Assembly: GCA_017935065.1 (NCBI GenBank)
Contig: JAGBIF010000046.1
Span: 62,001 to 126,000 of the forward strand
Source: Clostridia bacterium
GTDB lineage: Bacteria; Bacillota; Clostridia; Oscillospirales; CAG-272
Direction of reading: 5' to 3'
DNA: 64,000 nucleotides
Each line of letters starts with the position of its first letter. Positions within the stretch are counted from its first letter, which is position 1. Shown here piece after piece: positions 26,798 through 36,265 of the stretch. A program made the position numbers and the translations under genes. The notes under the pieces were generated by a model. The model searched no databases and had not been told where the DNA came from. It saw nothing but the letters and a program-made list of their open reading frames with translations.

Positions 26798-26890
26798 TAT
26801 GTGGGGCGGCTTTTTGAAGCCAAAAAGCCCCCCACGCCCCCCGAAAAAGCAATTATTTGGGAATGTATTTCAAGGGTTGGTAATACCAAC
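26798..26890 (+). repeat. Shared 3' hairpin element, copy 2
   Basis: Lies 13-16 bases after the esterase stop. GTGGGG-C-GGCTTTTTG (26801-26816) pairs with CAAAAAGCC-CCCCAC (26821-26835), giving 15 bp with one bulge and an AAGC loop. It is then followed by the same GAAAAAGCAA...GGGAAT tail as copy 1 at 20592. Confidence 0.75.
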
Positions 26891-26962
26891 TGTGAGCAAA
26901 TGCGAGAAATATAACTTGCCACAAGACAAATATAACTGCAAAGTCTATGAAAGGATAAAAAT

Positions 26963-27085
26963 ATGAAAATTTACGAAAATCCTACTATTGACATCGAAAT
27001 GCTAACCTCACTTGACATAATCCGCACGTCCGACGTGGGAACCGAGCTTCCCCCGCAGGATGAAACTGACGTCAACTGGAATTGA
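26963..27085 (+). CDS. Short acidic peptide (40 aa), possible RiPP-like precursor
   Basis: ATG preceded by AAGGAT. The peptide starts MKIYENPTIDIEML, continues SLDIIRTSDVGTELPPQ and ends in DVNWN. It aligns without gaps to the 37-aa peptide at 36266: Y..P, alternating aliphatic residues, then D[IV]I.TSD and an acidic tail. It lies directly downstream of the giant esterase and before a strong terminator. Function unknown. The pattern of a conserved leader-like front and a variable tail is typical of small precursor peptides, but no modifying enzyme is adjacent here. Confidence 0.6.
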   Translation: MKIYENPTIDIEMLTSLDIIRTSDVGTELPPQDETDVNWN

Positions 27086-27105
27086 TGGCTTGAGTTAATA
27101 TAGGT

Positions 27106-27151
27106 TAAAAAAACAGCACACACGCATAGGATAAGCCTTGCGTGTGTGCTG
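27106..27151. terminator. Bidirectional terminator between short peptide gene and addA
   Basis: A 13-bp stem CAGCACACACGCA (27114-27126) with TGCGTGTGTGCTG (27139-27151). The run of A on the left serves the minus strand and CTTATTTT on the right serves the plus strand. Confidence 0.85.
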
Positions 27152-27196
27152 CTTATTTTGCAAGCATTGATAAATTTGCTTATGCGAAGCGCCGTG

Positions 27197-30100
27197 TTAT
27201 AAATACAGTGCTTCGCCGTAGGCGAGAGAGTAGATGCCGACTGTCTTTGGGGATTTGCCAAACATCCTCGTTACCGCCTCGCTGTAATATGTGAGCTGCT
27301 CGCGGTGCCTCTCGATAAGCACCTGCTTGCCCTCACTGTCGCTGACTACGGGTGTGCCGTCGGCTTTTTTTCTTGGGCGCCTGTCGGTTTTGTAGTCGAT
27401 TATATGAAGCTCGCCCGCCTCATCCTTATAGACACAGTCAATGACACCCTGGACGAGTATTGCCTCGTCACGCAGCGCCTCGCGCCTTGCGGTGTTTTCG
27501 GGGCTCACAAAGTGTGATGCCGAGAGCAGTACGTTGAAGCGCTGTTCCCTGAAAAGCCCCTCTCTTGCGTGTGCGCTAAGCATATTCGCAAAAAGCTCGG
27601 AGCGCGCAAAGGTCTCTACCTCGCGTACATTGACTTTATCGGCATCGTCCTTGCTTAGGAAGCCAAGCTCGGTCAGCCTTTGAAGCTCATTTGCAACACC
27701 TGCCGCCATCAGCTTTTCGGGATTAAAGAACTGCATAAAGAGGTGCGTTGCCGTACCGCGCGCGGCGGCATCGTATTCCTCTGTGTCTTGCATAAATTTC
27801 GGGATGGGCTCTCTTCCTTCCTTATCGTTTTCTGCTTCACCTGCTGCTTTTGCAGACCTGCTCTCGCCGCCGCTTTTGCTTTTTTTGGACAGCTCATCGA
27901 CCGACTGCGCGTAGCCGTCTTCGTCGAGTATTCTCGGTGTCAGCACCGATACGGAAAGCTTCTCGGGTATTCCGAGCTTTTTCTCGCTGTGATACTTGTA
28001 TTTAAACCGCCTCTCAAGCGCCTCTGCCGAGCCGTCGGTGCTCTGCCCGTCGGAGTGTGAGGCCGCTGCCGTAAGGGACTTCGCGCTTGCGTCGGAGCTG
28101 CCGTTTATGCTTTTAATAAGCTCGGTTACCTCTTTTCTTGAGTGCGTGATATATTTTACCGTCTTATCCGCATCCTTCGTACATTCGCGACAGAAAAGAA
28201 GCATATCAAGCACGCTGTAAAAGCTTTTGAGAATATATCTTGATTTGAAGCTTACCGACTTTTTGATATCGTTTTCCTTCGCCCTCACATCCCTTACCGA
28301 GCCGTAAATATACAGTCTTTCTCTGGCGCGTGTGAGCGTTACGTACAGTACACGCAGCTCTTCCTCGTACTCGCGCTCGCTCTGGTAAAGACGGACGATG
28401 TCCTCACTGGAGTCCTCAAGCGAGGCAAGACCGCTGTCATCAAGAATTCCAAAGCCGATGCCGAAATCATTGGCAAGCGCCACGTGCACCGCCGCCCCTC
28501 TGGGGTTTGCGCCTATAGGCTTTCCTGCCTCGGGCATAAACACAACGGGGAATTCAAGTCCCTTTGACGAGTGCGCGGTGATGAGGGTGACCTTCGTGCG
28601 CTTTTCCACCTCGCCCGAATCCGAGGACTTGAAGGTCTCGCCCTCTTCAAAGAGCTTATTCACGTAGCAGATAAAGCTGTAAAGTCCGCGGAAGGAGCTT
28701 GCCTCAAAGCTGCGCGCATGCTCGTGAAGCAGACGAAGGTTATCGCGCCCGCCCGCGCCCGCAATCGCAAGAAGCCCCGTTTCCTTATAAAGGAGCGAAA
28801 GAAAGGCATCGATAGACATTCCGCGCGAGAGGTCTCGGTATCTATATAAATCCTCTATAAGCCTTCTGCCCTTTTCAAATTCGCTATGAGACGCGTTGTA
28901 TCTCACGACGGCATCGTAAAGAGCTTCCCCGCGTACGGCACCCTTTTTAATCGCGGCAAGCTCATCAAAGCTGAAAGAGAACAGAGGTGATACCATTACC
29001 GCGCAAAGATAGACGTCAAATCTCGGGTTATTTATTGCGTTGAGCAGTGAGAAGGTAAGAAGCACCTCTTTGTTTTTGAAGAAATCCGACTTATCCTTTA
29101 TCTCGTACTCTATTCCGCGCCTCTTCAGCGCGTCGACGTAGCGGTGCAGGTTGGTCTTAGTGCGGAAGATAATGGCGATATCTCCCGCCGTAATCTCTTT
29201 ACCGTTCGCCAGAAGCTCATTCGGGTTGTTTATGAGACTTGCGATTTTGTCAACCGCAAGCGCCGCCATAGCCTCGGACTTTTCAAGCTCATCTTCCTCA
29301 ATCGCATTTCCAAGCGAGCGTGCCTCGGTATCCTGATCTTCCTTCTCTGCCCCGACATCATCGGCGTTCGCCCGTGCCTCGTCCATCATATCGACAACGT
29401 GAATCTCGGGAATGTGTCCTCTCGGGAACTCACCCTTGTCGGCATCGTATTTTTTCGCAAAGCAGAGGCGGTCGCCGACAGAGTAGGCAATGCTCTGCCC
29501 AAGCTCTGCGAAGATTATGTCAAATACGCTGTTGACGTAGTTGATAACAGGCTCGTCACAGCGGAAGTTGCCCGACATAAACAGTGTTGCGCAATCGGTA
29601 TAGGGGGCATCCCTTTTTAGCTCGGGGAAGGAGGCCTTCTTCGTTTTAAAGAAGTCGGGCTTTGCCGAGCGGAAACCGTAAATGCTCTGCTTGATATCGC
29701 CTACCATAAAGCAGTTGTCGGGGCGCGAGATCGCCTCGAATATTTCACCCTGAAGGGCGTTTACGTCCTGATACTCGTCGATATATACATCGCTGTATTT
29801 TTCCTGAAGAGCTCTGGCAAACTCGGTAGGCTTGCCATCCTTGCCGATTACCGCCTGATATGCATATCTTTCGGCATCGCGGAATTCAACTATGTTGCGA
29901 TATCTCTTGTCTGCCATAAAGGCTTTATCAAATTCCTTTAAGAATTTATATATAATCTGTCCGTTTTTGTAAATTATACCGTACAAAACGGCGATATTAT
30001 CCTCGGAATTGAAAAAGTATTTTGAGGCGAGAGATTTATTTTTTGCGAATATATCTTTCTTGAAATGTTCGCGCCACTTTTTGATTTCCTCGTACAGATC

Positions 30101-31021
30101 GCTTTTACAGCTTGCGATTGAGTCAAATTTCGTGCTCTGAAGCTTATCGTAAAGCTCGCCGTAGGTCCTGCAGGCCTTGATTTTTGTAAGGATATCAATG
30201 TCCGAGTCAAGCGTAGCTATTGTATCTTCACATTCACCCTCGGCTGCCAGCTGTGCCTTATAGTATTCGTGCTTCGCTATGACAAAATCAATATACTCAA
30301 AAAGATGCTCGCGAATGAGCTTGAACTGCTCGGTTGCGCTGAAGCCCCCCGCGCCTAGCTTGTACTTATCAAGAAGGTCACAGAGCGTATCAAGCCCGCG
30401 CTTTTCATTGGAGAGCTTGTCATAGAGATAGAGGAACACGTCCGACAGGTCCTCGTCGCTCCTTACGGGAACAAGTCCGTCTGCGAGCCTTTCAAATTCC
30501 TCTCTCGAGCATACCTCGGGGAGCTCGTCCGCCAGAGCCGCGCCTATCATCGCGTCAATAAGATTTTTTGCGATAAGCGCCGCCTCGACAGGGTCGGCTA
30601 TGCGGTAGGTAGGGGAAAGCCCTACGTCTTCCGCGCACTGACGGAGTATCTCGTTGCAGAAGGAGTTTATGGTGACTATCTTTGCATCCTTCACGCGAAG
30701 ATACTGCTCTTCAAGCGACCTTGCCAGCGCCCTCGCGCTCTCATCGCAAAGTCCGAGGTGTGCCTGCTGCTCGGCGGCGTCTCTTATCGCGTTCGTTATT
30801 TTCCTCTTAAGGTCCGAAACCGCCGCGTTTGTGAAGGTGACGATAAGCATTTTGCCAAGGTCCTTGGGATTGTCCCTGTCAAGAATAGACTGTATTATCC
30901 TCTCTGCAAGCGTTGCCGTCTTTCCCGAGCCTGCCGCGGCAGATACGAGCAGGGTGCGGTCGCGCGTGTCTATGGCGAGACGCTGCTGCTCGCTGAACTC
31001 AATTTTTTTCTTTTTATCCAT
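27197..31021 (-). CDS. addA: ATP-dependent helicase/nuclease subunit A (AddA)
   Basis: 3'-5' helicase and nuclease subunit of AddAB, which resects double-strand breaks for recombination. 1,274 aa, close to family length. UvrD-like helicase motifs are visible: Walker A SAAAGSGKTATLAERI (residues about 27-42), LIVTFTNAAVSDLK, DEYQDVNALQGE, GDIKQSIYGFRSAKPDFF and the late LRVLYVTLTRARERLYI. The C-terminal RecB-like nuclease shows GVIDCVYKDEAG, HIIDYKTDR (about 1208) and REQLTYYSEAV. The partner AddB is not in the window. It follows truB by 20 bp in the same direction. Confidence 0.95.
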   Translation of the reverse strand: MDKKKKIEFSEQQRLAIDTRDRTLLVSAAAGSGKTATLAERIIQSILDRDNPKDLGKMLIVTFTNAAVSDLKRKITNAIRDAAEQQAHLGLCDESARALARSLEEQYLRVKDAKIVTINSFCNEILRQCAEDVGLSPTYRIADPVEAALIAKNLIDAMIGAALADELPEVCSREEFERLADGLVPVRSDEDLSDVFLYLYDKLSNEKRGLDTLCDLLDKYKLGAGGFSATEQFKLIREHLFEYIDFVIAKHEYYKAQLAAEGECEDTIATLDSDIDILTKIKACRTYGELYDKLQSTKFDSIASCKSDLYEEIKKWREHFKKDIFAKNKSLASKYFFNSEDNIAVLYGIIYKNGQIIYKFLKEFDKAFMADKRYRNIVEFRDAERYAYQAVIGKDGKPTEFARALQEKYSDVYIDEYQDVNALQGEIFEAISRPDNCFMVGDIKQSIYGFRSAKPDFFKTKKASFPELKRDAPYTDCATLFMSGNFRCDEPVINYVNSVFDIIFAELGQSIAYSVGDRLCFAKKYDADKGEFPRGHIPEIHVVDMMDEARANADDVGAEKEDQDTEARSLGNAIEEDELEKSEAMAALAVDKIASLINNPNELLANGKEITAGDIAIIFRTKTNLHRYVDALKRRGIEYEIKDKSDFFKNKEVLLTFSLLNAINNPRFDVYLCAVMVSPLFSFSFDELAAIKKGAVRGEALYDAVVRYNASHSEFEKGRRLIEDLYRYRDLSRGMSIDAFLSLLYKETGLLAIAGAGGRDNLRLLHEHARSFEASSFRGLYSFICYVNKLFEEGETFKSSDSGEVEKRTKVTLITAHSSKGLEFPVVFMPEAGKPIGANPRGAAVHVALANDFGIGFGILDDSGLASLEDSSEDIVRLYQSEREYEEELRVLYVTLTRARERLYIYGSVRDVRAKENDIKKSVSFKSRYILKSFYSVLDMLLFCRECTKDADKTVKYITHSRKEVTELIKSINGSSDASAKSLTAAASHSDGQSTDGSAEALERRFKYKYHSEKKLGIPEKLSVSVLTPRILDEDGYAQSVDELSKKSKSGGESRSAKAAGEAENDKEGREPIPKFMQDTEEYDAAARGTATHLFMQFFNPEKLMAAGVANELQRLTELGFLSKDDADKVNVREVETFARSELFANMLSAHAREGLFREQRFNVLLSASHFVSPENTARREALRDEAILVQGVIDCVYKDEAGELHIIDYKTDRRPRKKADGTPVVSDSEGKQVLIERHREQLTYYSEAVTRMFGKSPKTVGIYSLAYGEALYL

Positions 31022-31041
31022 ATTTACAGGTGTCCTCTGCT

Positions 31042-31938
31042 TTATATCAAAAATTGCTTCGTGGGCTTTATCACAGGCTCTCCGTCAAGCTCTCTGCACT
31101 CACCGATTGCGAAAAATTCGCCCGCGCGGTAGAGCCTTACCTTTGTGCCGAGGTCAAGCCTAATTCCTATTTTGCGAAGATATATCGGGCATCCCGAGGA
31201 CGCAAGCCTTGCAAAAAAGTCAGGGAGGGTAACCTTGGCATAATCCTCGAATACACGCTCGGTTGGGAGGATTGCCCCCGCGCGCTCGTCGGGTGTCATT
31301 GCCTCAAGCTCATCCAGCGTGTAGGCATCCTCAAGCGTGAAGATGCTTGCCCTCGTGCGAAGAAGCGCGCTCATAATTCCGCCGACACCGAGAGCCTCGC
31401 CTATGTCGTGGCAAAGCGTGCGGATATAGGTGCCCTTCTGACAGTGAACGTCAAGCGAGTAGTTTTTTTCGTCAATTCGTGTGACCTCTATTGAATGTAC
31501 CGTGATTTCCCGAGCCTCGCGCTCGACCGTCACGCCTGCTCTTGCAAGGTCGCAGAGCTTTTTTCCGCCCATCTTTATTGCCGAGTACATAGGAGGCGTT
31601 TGCTTTATTTTTCCAACGAAGGCACCGATAACCCTGCGCACCTCGTCCTCATCGGGAATATCGCCCGCGTGAGTGTAAAGCACGGTGCCCGTCGCATCCT
31701 CGGTGTCGGTCTTAAGCCCCAGGGTAAGGGTTGCTCTGTAATACTTGTCCGAGGTGAGCATATAGTCACTCGCCTTTACCGCCCTGCCGAGAAGAACGGG
31801 AAGCACACCCGTCGCCATAGGGTCAAGAGTTCCCGTATGGCCTGCCTTCTTCTCACCGAAAAGATGCTTTACCCGACTTACAACTGCCTGCGAGGTGAGG
31901 TCCTTCGGCTTGTTTATAACGATAATTCCTGATTGCAT
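31042..31938 (-). CDS. truB: tRNA pseudouridine(55) synthase TruB
   Basis: Makes pseudouridine 55 in the T-loop of tRNAs. 298 aa with the start GIIVINKPKDLTSQAVV, the catalytic Asp in HTGTLDPMATGVLP, the YRATLTLGLKTDTEDATG strand and CQKGTYIRTLCHDIG. A C-terminal PUA-like region with KPTKQFL ends it. It is usually next to rbfA or ribF; here it leads addA. Its promoter is divergent from that of the ACT-domain gene. Confidence 0.96.
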   Translation of the reverse strand: MQSGIIVINKPKDLTSQAVVSRVKHLFGEKKAGHTGTLDPMATGVLPVLLGRAVKASDYMLTSDKYYRATLTLGLKTDTEDATGTVLYTHAGDIPDEDEVRRVIGAFVGKIKQTPPMYSAIKMGGKKLCDLARAGVTVEREAREITVHSIEVTRIDEKNYSLDVHCQKGTYIRTLCHDIGEALGVGGIMSALLRTRASIFTLEDAYTLDELEAMTPDERAGAILPTERVFEDYAKVTLPDFFARLASSGCPIYLRKIGIRLDLGTKVRLYRAGEFFAIGECRELDGEPVIKPTKQFLI

Positions 31939-31976
31939 AGGGCAGATGCCGCCTTCCTTAAAATATTTTCTGTTTT

Positions 31977-32005
31977 ATTTTACCATAGCTTTTGCGAAAA
32001 TTCAA
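31977..32005 (-). promoter_or_regulatory. Promoter for truB-addA
   Basis: On the minus strand, TTGAAT (32000-32005), a 17-bp spacer and TAAAAT (31977-31982). Confidence 0.65.
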
Positions 32006-32013
32006 GAAAAGAC

Positions 32014-32042
32014 TTGTCAAAAATAAAAATATATAGTAAAAT
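32014..32042 (+). promoter_or_regulatory. Promoter for ACT-domain and DUF711 genes
   Basis: TTGTCA (32014-32019), a 17-bp spacer and TAAAAT (32037-32042), divergent from the truB promoter. Confidence 0.65.
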
Positions 32043-32095
32043 AGAGCAAAGCGAAAACGCGCTTTTGAAAAGCAGCTTTGAAATGGAGAAAAATT

Positions 32096-32365
32096 ATGAG
32101 AGCAGTTATAACCGTAACGGGTAAGGACAAGGTCGGAATTATCGCGCTTGCGAGCGCGGAGTGCGCAAAGGCGGGCGCAAATATCATTGACATAAGCCAG
32201 AGCGTGCTTCGTGAATATTTCGCGATGATCATGCTCGTTGAGCTTGACGGGCTTGTTGGCGACTTCAAGAGCTTTGCCGATACGATGAGCAAGGTCGGTA
32301 TGGAAAACGGTGTCGATATCCGCGTTATGCACGAGGACATCTTCAATACTATGCACAGAATATAA
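32096..32365 (+). CDS. ACT domain protein (UPF0237 family)
   Basis: 89-aa single ACT domain, a ligand-binding regulatory fold usually for amino acids: MRAVITVTGKDKVGIIALAS at the start, then ANIIDISQSVLREYFAMIML. The start is ATG 32096 with TGGAGA 7 bases upstream; the frame is open further upstream but has no better start. It is followed 15 bp later by the DUF711 gene, a pairing commonly seen in Firmicutes and archaea, so the ACT protein is likely its regulatory partner. Confidence 0.9.
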   Translation: MRAVITVTGKDKVGIIALASAECAKAGANIIDISQSVLREYFAMIMLVELDGLVGDFKSFADTMSKVGMENGVDIRVMHEDIFNTMHRI

Positions 32366-32380
32366 TTTCGGGGGTGCGTG

Positions 32381-33739
32381 ATGCTTAATACTCAGGACAT
32401 TCTTGAAACTATAAGAATGATAAGAGAGGAAAACCTTGATATAAGAACGGTTACTATGGGTATTTCCCTCTTTGACTGTATCAGCGACGATATAACGAGG
32501 CTTGAGGAGAAGATCTATAATAAGATTACCGCCTCGGCAAAAAGGCTCGTGTCGGTGTGTGAGGAGCTTGAGGCGACCTACGGTATTCCCATTGTAAACA
32601 AGAGAATAAGCGTAACACCGATCTCCTATATCGGTGCGGGGCTCTCACCCGACGGCTTCGTGCGGCTTGCAAAAACGCTTGAGCGTGCCGCCTCGGCGCT
32701 TGGCGTAAACTTTATCGGCGGCTTCTCTGCGCACGTGCAGAAGGGCGAGATAATAGGCGCGCACAACCTTATCGAGGCAATACCCGAGGCGCTCTCGGTC
32801 ACCGAGCACGTTTGCTCGTCGGTAAACGTTGCTACCACCAAGGCGGGCATAAATATGGACGCGGTAAGGAAGATGGGCGAGATAATAAAGAAGACCGCCT
32901 TCATCACCAAGGACAGGGATTCTATCGGCTGTGCCAAGCTTGTCGTGTTTGCAAACATTCCCGAGGACAACCCCTTTATGGCGGGCGCCGTGCACGGAAT
33001 AGGCGAGCCTGATACCGTAATCAACGTCGGTGTCAGCGGTCCTGGTGTCGTTGCCGCCGCTATCAAGGAGGTAGGGCACTGTGACTTCTCGGCTCTTGCC
33101 GAGACTGTAAAGAAGATAGCCTTCAAGATTACGAGAGTGGGACAGCTTATCGCGGCAGAGGCATCGCAGAGGCTCGGAGTGCCCTACGGCATTGTTGACC
33201 TCTCGCTTGCCCCCACACCTGCCGCGGGAGATTCGGTCGCGGAGATACTTGAGAATATGGGACTTGAGATGGCGGGAACTCACGGCACCACCGCCGCGCT
33301 TGCGCTTCTTAACGATGCGGTTAAGAAGGGCGGAGTTATGGCGACCAACCACGTCGGAGGCCTTTCGGGCGCGTTTATCCCCGTCTCTGAGGACAGAGGT
33401 ATGATTGCCGCCGCCGAGGCAGGCGTGCTTACCATAGAGAAGCTTGAGGCGATGACCGCCGTATGCTCGGTAGGACTTGATATGTTTGCGGTCCCCGGGG
33501 ACACCTCGGCGGCGACCATATCGGGCATTATTGCCGACGAGATATCTATCGGTGTGGTAAATAACAAGACCACCGCGGTAAGAGTTATTCCCGTATGGGG
33601 CAAGGGCGTCGGTGAGTCCGCGGAGTTCGGCGGACTTCTCGGCTATGCGCCTATAATGCCCGTCAAGGGCGAGTCCTGCGAGGAGTTTATCTCGCGCGGC
33701 GGAAGAATACCCGCACCTATACACTCGCTGAGAAACTGA
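32381..33739 (+). CDS. DUF711 / UPF0210 (PFL) family protein
   Basis: 452 aa from ATG 32381 (an adjacent GTG at 32378 is also possible; GGGGGTG is upstream). It matches the UPF0210/DUF711 family along its length: [59 protein letters not shown] and [16 protein letters not shown]. The family has a Gly-rich fold related to glycyl-radical-like barrels, but its reaction is not established. Paired with the upstream ACT protein; ends at the terminator at 33771. Confidence 0.92.
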   Translation: MLNTQDILETIRMIREENLDIRTVTMGISLFDCISDDITRLEEKIYNKITASAKRLVSVCEELEATYGIPIVNKRISVTPISYIGAGLSPDGFVRLAKTLERAASALGVNFIGGFSAHVQKGEIIGAHNLIEAIPEALSVTEHVCSSVNVATTKAGINMDAVRKMGEIIKKTAFITKDRDSIGCAKLVVFANIPEDNPFMAGAVHGIGEPDTVINVGVSGPGVVAAAIKEVGHCDFSALAETVKKIAFKITRVGQLIAAEASQRLGVPYGIVDLSLAPTPAAGDSVAEILENMGLEMAGTHGTTAALALLNDAVKKGGVMATNHVGGLSGAFIPVSEDRGMIAAAEAGVLTIEKLEAMTAVCSVGLDMFAVPGDTSAATISGIIADEISIGVVNNKTTAVRVIPVWGKGVGESAEFGGLLGYAPIMPVKGESCEEFISRGGRIPAPIHSLRN

Positions 33740-33770
33740 TGCTTATTTAAAGATACCGATAATAATACGA

Positions 33771-33799
33771 GGCCGTCCGACAGTCGGACGGTCTTTTTT
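33771..33799 (+). terminator. Intrinsic terminator after DUF711 gene
   Basis: A GC-rich 9-10 bp stem (33771-33780 with 33784-33793, one G-T pair) followed by six T. Confidence 0.88.
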
Positions 33800-33857
33800 C
33801 TTTTATTTGCCGTTAAGTCCATCTTTGTTTACAAAACCGCGTTATTTTCTCGCAAAA

Positions 33858-33891
33858 TGCGACAGGACGCGCCACCTCTCTTTGATATAAT
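33858..33891 (+). promoter_or_regulatory. spoIIE promoter with candidate 0A box
   Basis: TATAAT at 33886-33891. TGCGACA (33858-33864, reverse complement TGTCGCA) matches the Spo0A box TGTCGAA at 6 of 7 and sits over the -35 region (about -40 to -34), the usual place in Spo0A-activated sigma-A promoters. No good -35 hexamer at standard spacing. Confidence 0.5.
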
Positions 33892-33927
33892 CTACAATAG
33901 AATAACAGTATTAAGAGGTATATGCTT

Positions 33928-36021
33928 ATGGATAACAAACGAGATAAGGGCGCTTTTGGCGAGTTCCTTTCGGGGATAGCTAAGCGTCGGGGAAGGGATA
34001 AGGAGCAGGGTATCGTCTCGGTGCTGTGCTGTGCGGTGGGCTTTTTGTTTTCGGGATGCCATCTTATATTTGGCGCGTATCCCTTGGGGATATCCTTTGC
34101 CGCATCCCTTAACCGCGGTGTGTGGTTTGCTCTTGGCGGTGCGGTGCTTGGCGCGCTTCTTATGGGCAGAGACGGAATTGCTCTTGCGCTCGTCACGGTG
34201 CTTTCGGTGCTTCTTCGCGTAATTATTTCCTCACAGAATAAGGGGCGGGCTATGTTCTCTGAGAGCCTTACTCTGCGCGTATCGAGCGCTGCGGTGTCGG
34301 GGCTGGTACTTGCTATATATGAGATCCTTCTGCGCTCGCTTTCGCTTACTACCCTGCTTTTCGGTGCCTTCATGACCTTAAGTCCTATCGTGCTTGTCCC
34401 GCTGTTTGCCTGTATCCATATCAAGGGTGTCTCGTTAAGGGAGGTCCTGCTCGGCGGTGATACCCCATTGTTCGGAAGCGGCGCGAGAGGGCGTAGGCGC
34501 CCATCCCTTATTGCCCTCAGAATATCGGGCGGGAGCTTTATTTTCTTCATCTCGCTTTCGCTTAGCACATATAGCATATTCGGGGTTGACATCTCGCTTA
34601 TCTTTGCGACGGTGACCGCCGTGCTTCTCGCCAAGCGCTTCGGCGCTCTCTACGGTGCGGTGGGAGGCTTTCTCGCCTCGGTCGGTATAGCCCCGCTTTA
34701 TTCGGTATCCTTTATGCTCTTCGGTGTCGTCGCGGGCGCGCTCTGTCCCCTGAGCCCGCTTGTTGCTCTGGCGCTTGGCACGGGAGCGCTTGCTCTGTTC
34801 TCGGGCTATGCGGGAGAGGTAAGCGGGCTTCTGTCGGTTTTGCCTGAGTGCCTCATAGGAGCTACTCTCACCTACCCCCTCTTGAAAAAGCTGACTGCCG
34901 AGCCTATCGCGGATGCATCTTTGGATATAAGACGGCTTGCGAACGATATGGTAGGAACGATGACAATGTCCTATCGCTCATCCTTGGGCGCCGCCGACGA
35001 TAATATACCGTCTGCCATTGCCGAGCTTTCCTCTCTCGCGGGCGATTTCTTTCCGTCGGCGGCATGGATGGGCTCGGGCGAGGTATCGCTTCTGTCCTCG
35101 CTTATGAAGGACTCGCGTGACTATCTGCTGTCTTTGCGCGAGATCGACGAGGAGCTTACCGAGCGTGTCGGCGGAGTGTTCGCCGAGGCGGGCTTTACCG
35201 ATGCCGTCGTGAGGGTGTTCGGGGGTGAGGAAAAATACCTGCTTGCCGCTGCCGAGGATGCGGGCGGTGAGGCGATAAGCTCGCCTGAGCTCAAGAAGAA
35301 AATTGAGGAGGCGACCGACTTGAGGTTCAGAGAGCCGAGGTTCTACCGTCGGGGCGAGATGGTGCTTATGGAGCTTTACCAGGCACCGAAATATAAGCTT
35401 CAGTATAACACCGTTTCCGAGGCGGGCGGGGAGGGTGAGGTGTCGGGAGACTCTCTTGCGGTTATATCGGGCGCGGCACAGAGGAGGAGCTTCGTCATAT
35501 CCGACGGAATGGGAAGCGGAGATGTGGCAAGGGCGGCATCGCAGTTCTGCGTGAAATATTTTGACGCAATGCTCAAAACCTACGCGAGAGAGACTACTCT
35601 GGTCAGGCTTTTAAACGGAATGCTGAGAGCCTCGTCGGAGGAATGTCCCGTCGCGCTTGATGTTCTCTCTGTGGACCTATACAGCGGAAGGGCGGGATTT
35701 CTCAAGGCGGGTGCGGTCTGCTCATTCATAAGGCGCGGGGATAGCCTTTTCAGAATAAAAAGCGAGACTATGCCCATAGGCGTGCTGAAGAGTGCCGAGG
35801 CAGAGCTTGTCGAGGCGGAGCTTGCCGACGGAGACGTGCTGGTGCTTATGTCCGACGGCATCTCGGGCTGCTTTGATGACGCCCCCTGGCTGATAGAGGC
35901 TCTGCACGGAGATACCGCCTCGCTCGAGAGCTTTGCCGCGGGCATTGCCGAGGGCGCGAAGAGCAACAATTCTATTAAGGATGATATGTCGGTTATCGCG
36001 GTAAAAATTCTGTCGGCATAG
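33928..36021 (+). CDS. spoIIE: Stage II sporulation protein E (SpoIIE), PP2C-type phosphatase
   Basis: Septum-bound serine phosphatase that dephosphorylates SpoIIAA to activate sigma-F in the forespore. The first 330 residues hold many hydrophobic segments, the middle is the FtsZ-interacting region, and the last 200 are a PP2C domain: FVISDGMGSGDVARAASQF with the metal-binding Asp, LDVLSVDLYSGRAGFLKAG, LPDGDVLVLMSDGISG-like AELADGDVLVLMSDGISG, and a late DDMSVIAVKI with the second metal Asp. At 697 aa it is shorter than the B. subtilis protein. Start at ATG 33928 is preferred over 33922 because AGAGG is then 9 bases away. Confidence 0.93.
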   Translation: MDNKRDKGAFGEFLSGIAKRRGRDKEQGIVSVLCCAVGFLFSGCHLIFGAYPLGISFAASLNRGVWFALGGAVLGALLMGRDGIALALVTVLSVLLRVIISSQNKGRAMFSESLTLRVSSAAVSGLVLAIYEILLRSLSLTTLLFGAFMTLSPIVLVPLFACIHIKGVSLREVLLGGDTPLFGSGARGRRRPSLIALRISGGSFIFFISLSLSTYSIFGVDISLIFATVTAVLLAKRFGALYGAVGGFLASVGIAPLYSVSFMLFGVVAGALCPLSPLVALALGTGALALFSGYAGEVSGLLSVLPECLIGATLTYPLLKKLTAEPIADASLDIRRLANDMVGTMTMSYRSSLGAADDNIPSAIAELSSLAGDFFPSAAWMGSGEVSLLSSLMKDSRDYLLSLREIDEELTERVGGVFAEAGFTDAVVRVFGGEEKYLLAAAEDAGGEAISSPELKKKIEEATDLRFREPRFYRRGEMVLMELYQAPKYKLQYNTVSEAGGEGEVSGDSLAVISGAAQRRSFVISDGMGSGDVARAASQFCVKYFDAMLKTYARETTLVRLLNGMLRASSEECPVALDVLSVDLYSGRAGFLKAGAVCSFIRRGDSLFRIKSETMPIGVLKSAEAELVEAELADGDVLVLMSDGISGCFDDAPWLIEALHGDTASLESFAAGIAEGAKSNNSIKDDMSVIAVKILSA

Positions 36022-36095
36022 CTAATATGACAACAACTATTTGCAAATCACGGTTTGGTTTTTAAAAATTCCGCAAAGGTTTTTCCGTGTGACAG

Positions 36096-36125
36096 TGCGA
36101 ATGCGTGATAAATCATTCGCATTTT
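36096..36125 (+). terminator. Weak terminator after spoIIE
   Basis: TGCGAATG (36096-36103) pairs with CATTCGCA (36114-36121), followed by four T. Confidence 0.5.
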
Positions 36126-36191
36126 GGCAAGCGGCGCTGCGGTCTTTAACAATAAAATATTTACGCGAGGGCGAAATTTTACTCATATTTC

Positions 36192-36220
36192 TTGACAATT
36201 TTAAATAAAAATGCTAACAT
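36192..36220 (+). promoter_or_regulatory. Promoter for the 37-aa acidic peptide
   Basis: TTGACA (36192-36197), a 17-bp spacer and TAACAT (36215-36220). Confidence 0.65.
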
Positions 36221-36265
36221 AATATATAGCGAGAGTGTCTCGCAATATCATTCAGGAGGTGTGTT

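Noticed and set aside
32645..33724. 359-aa minus-strand open frame
   Set aside because: Antisense shadow of the well-supported DUF711 gene.
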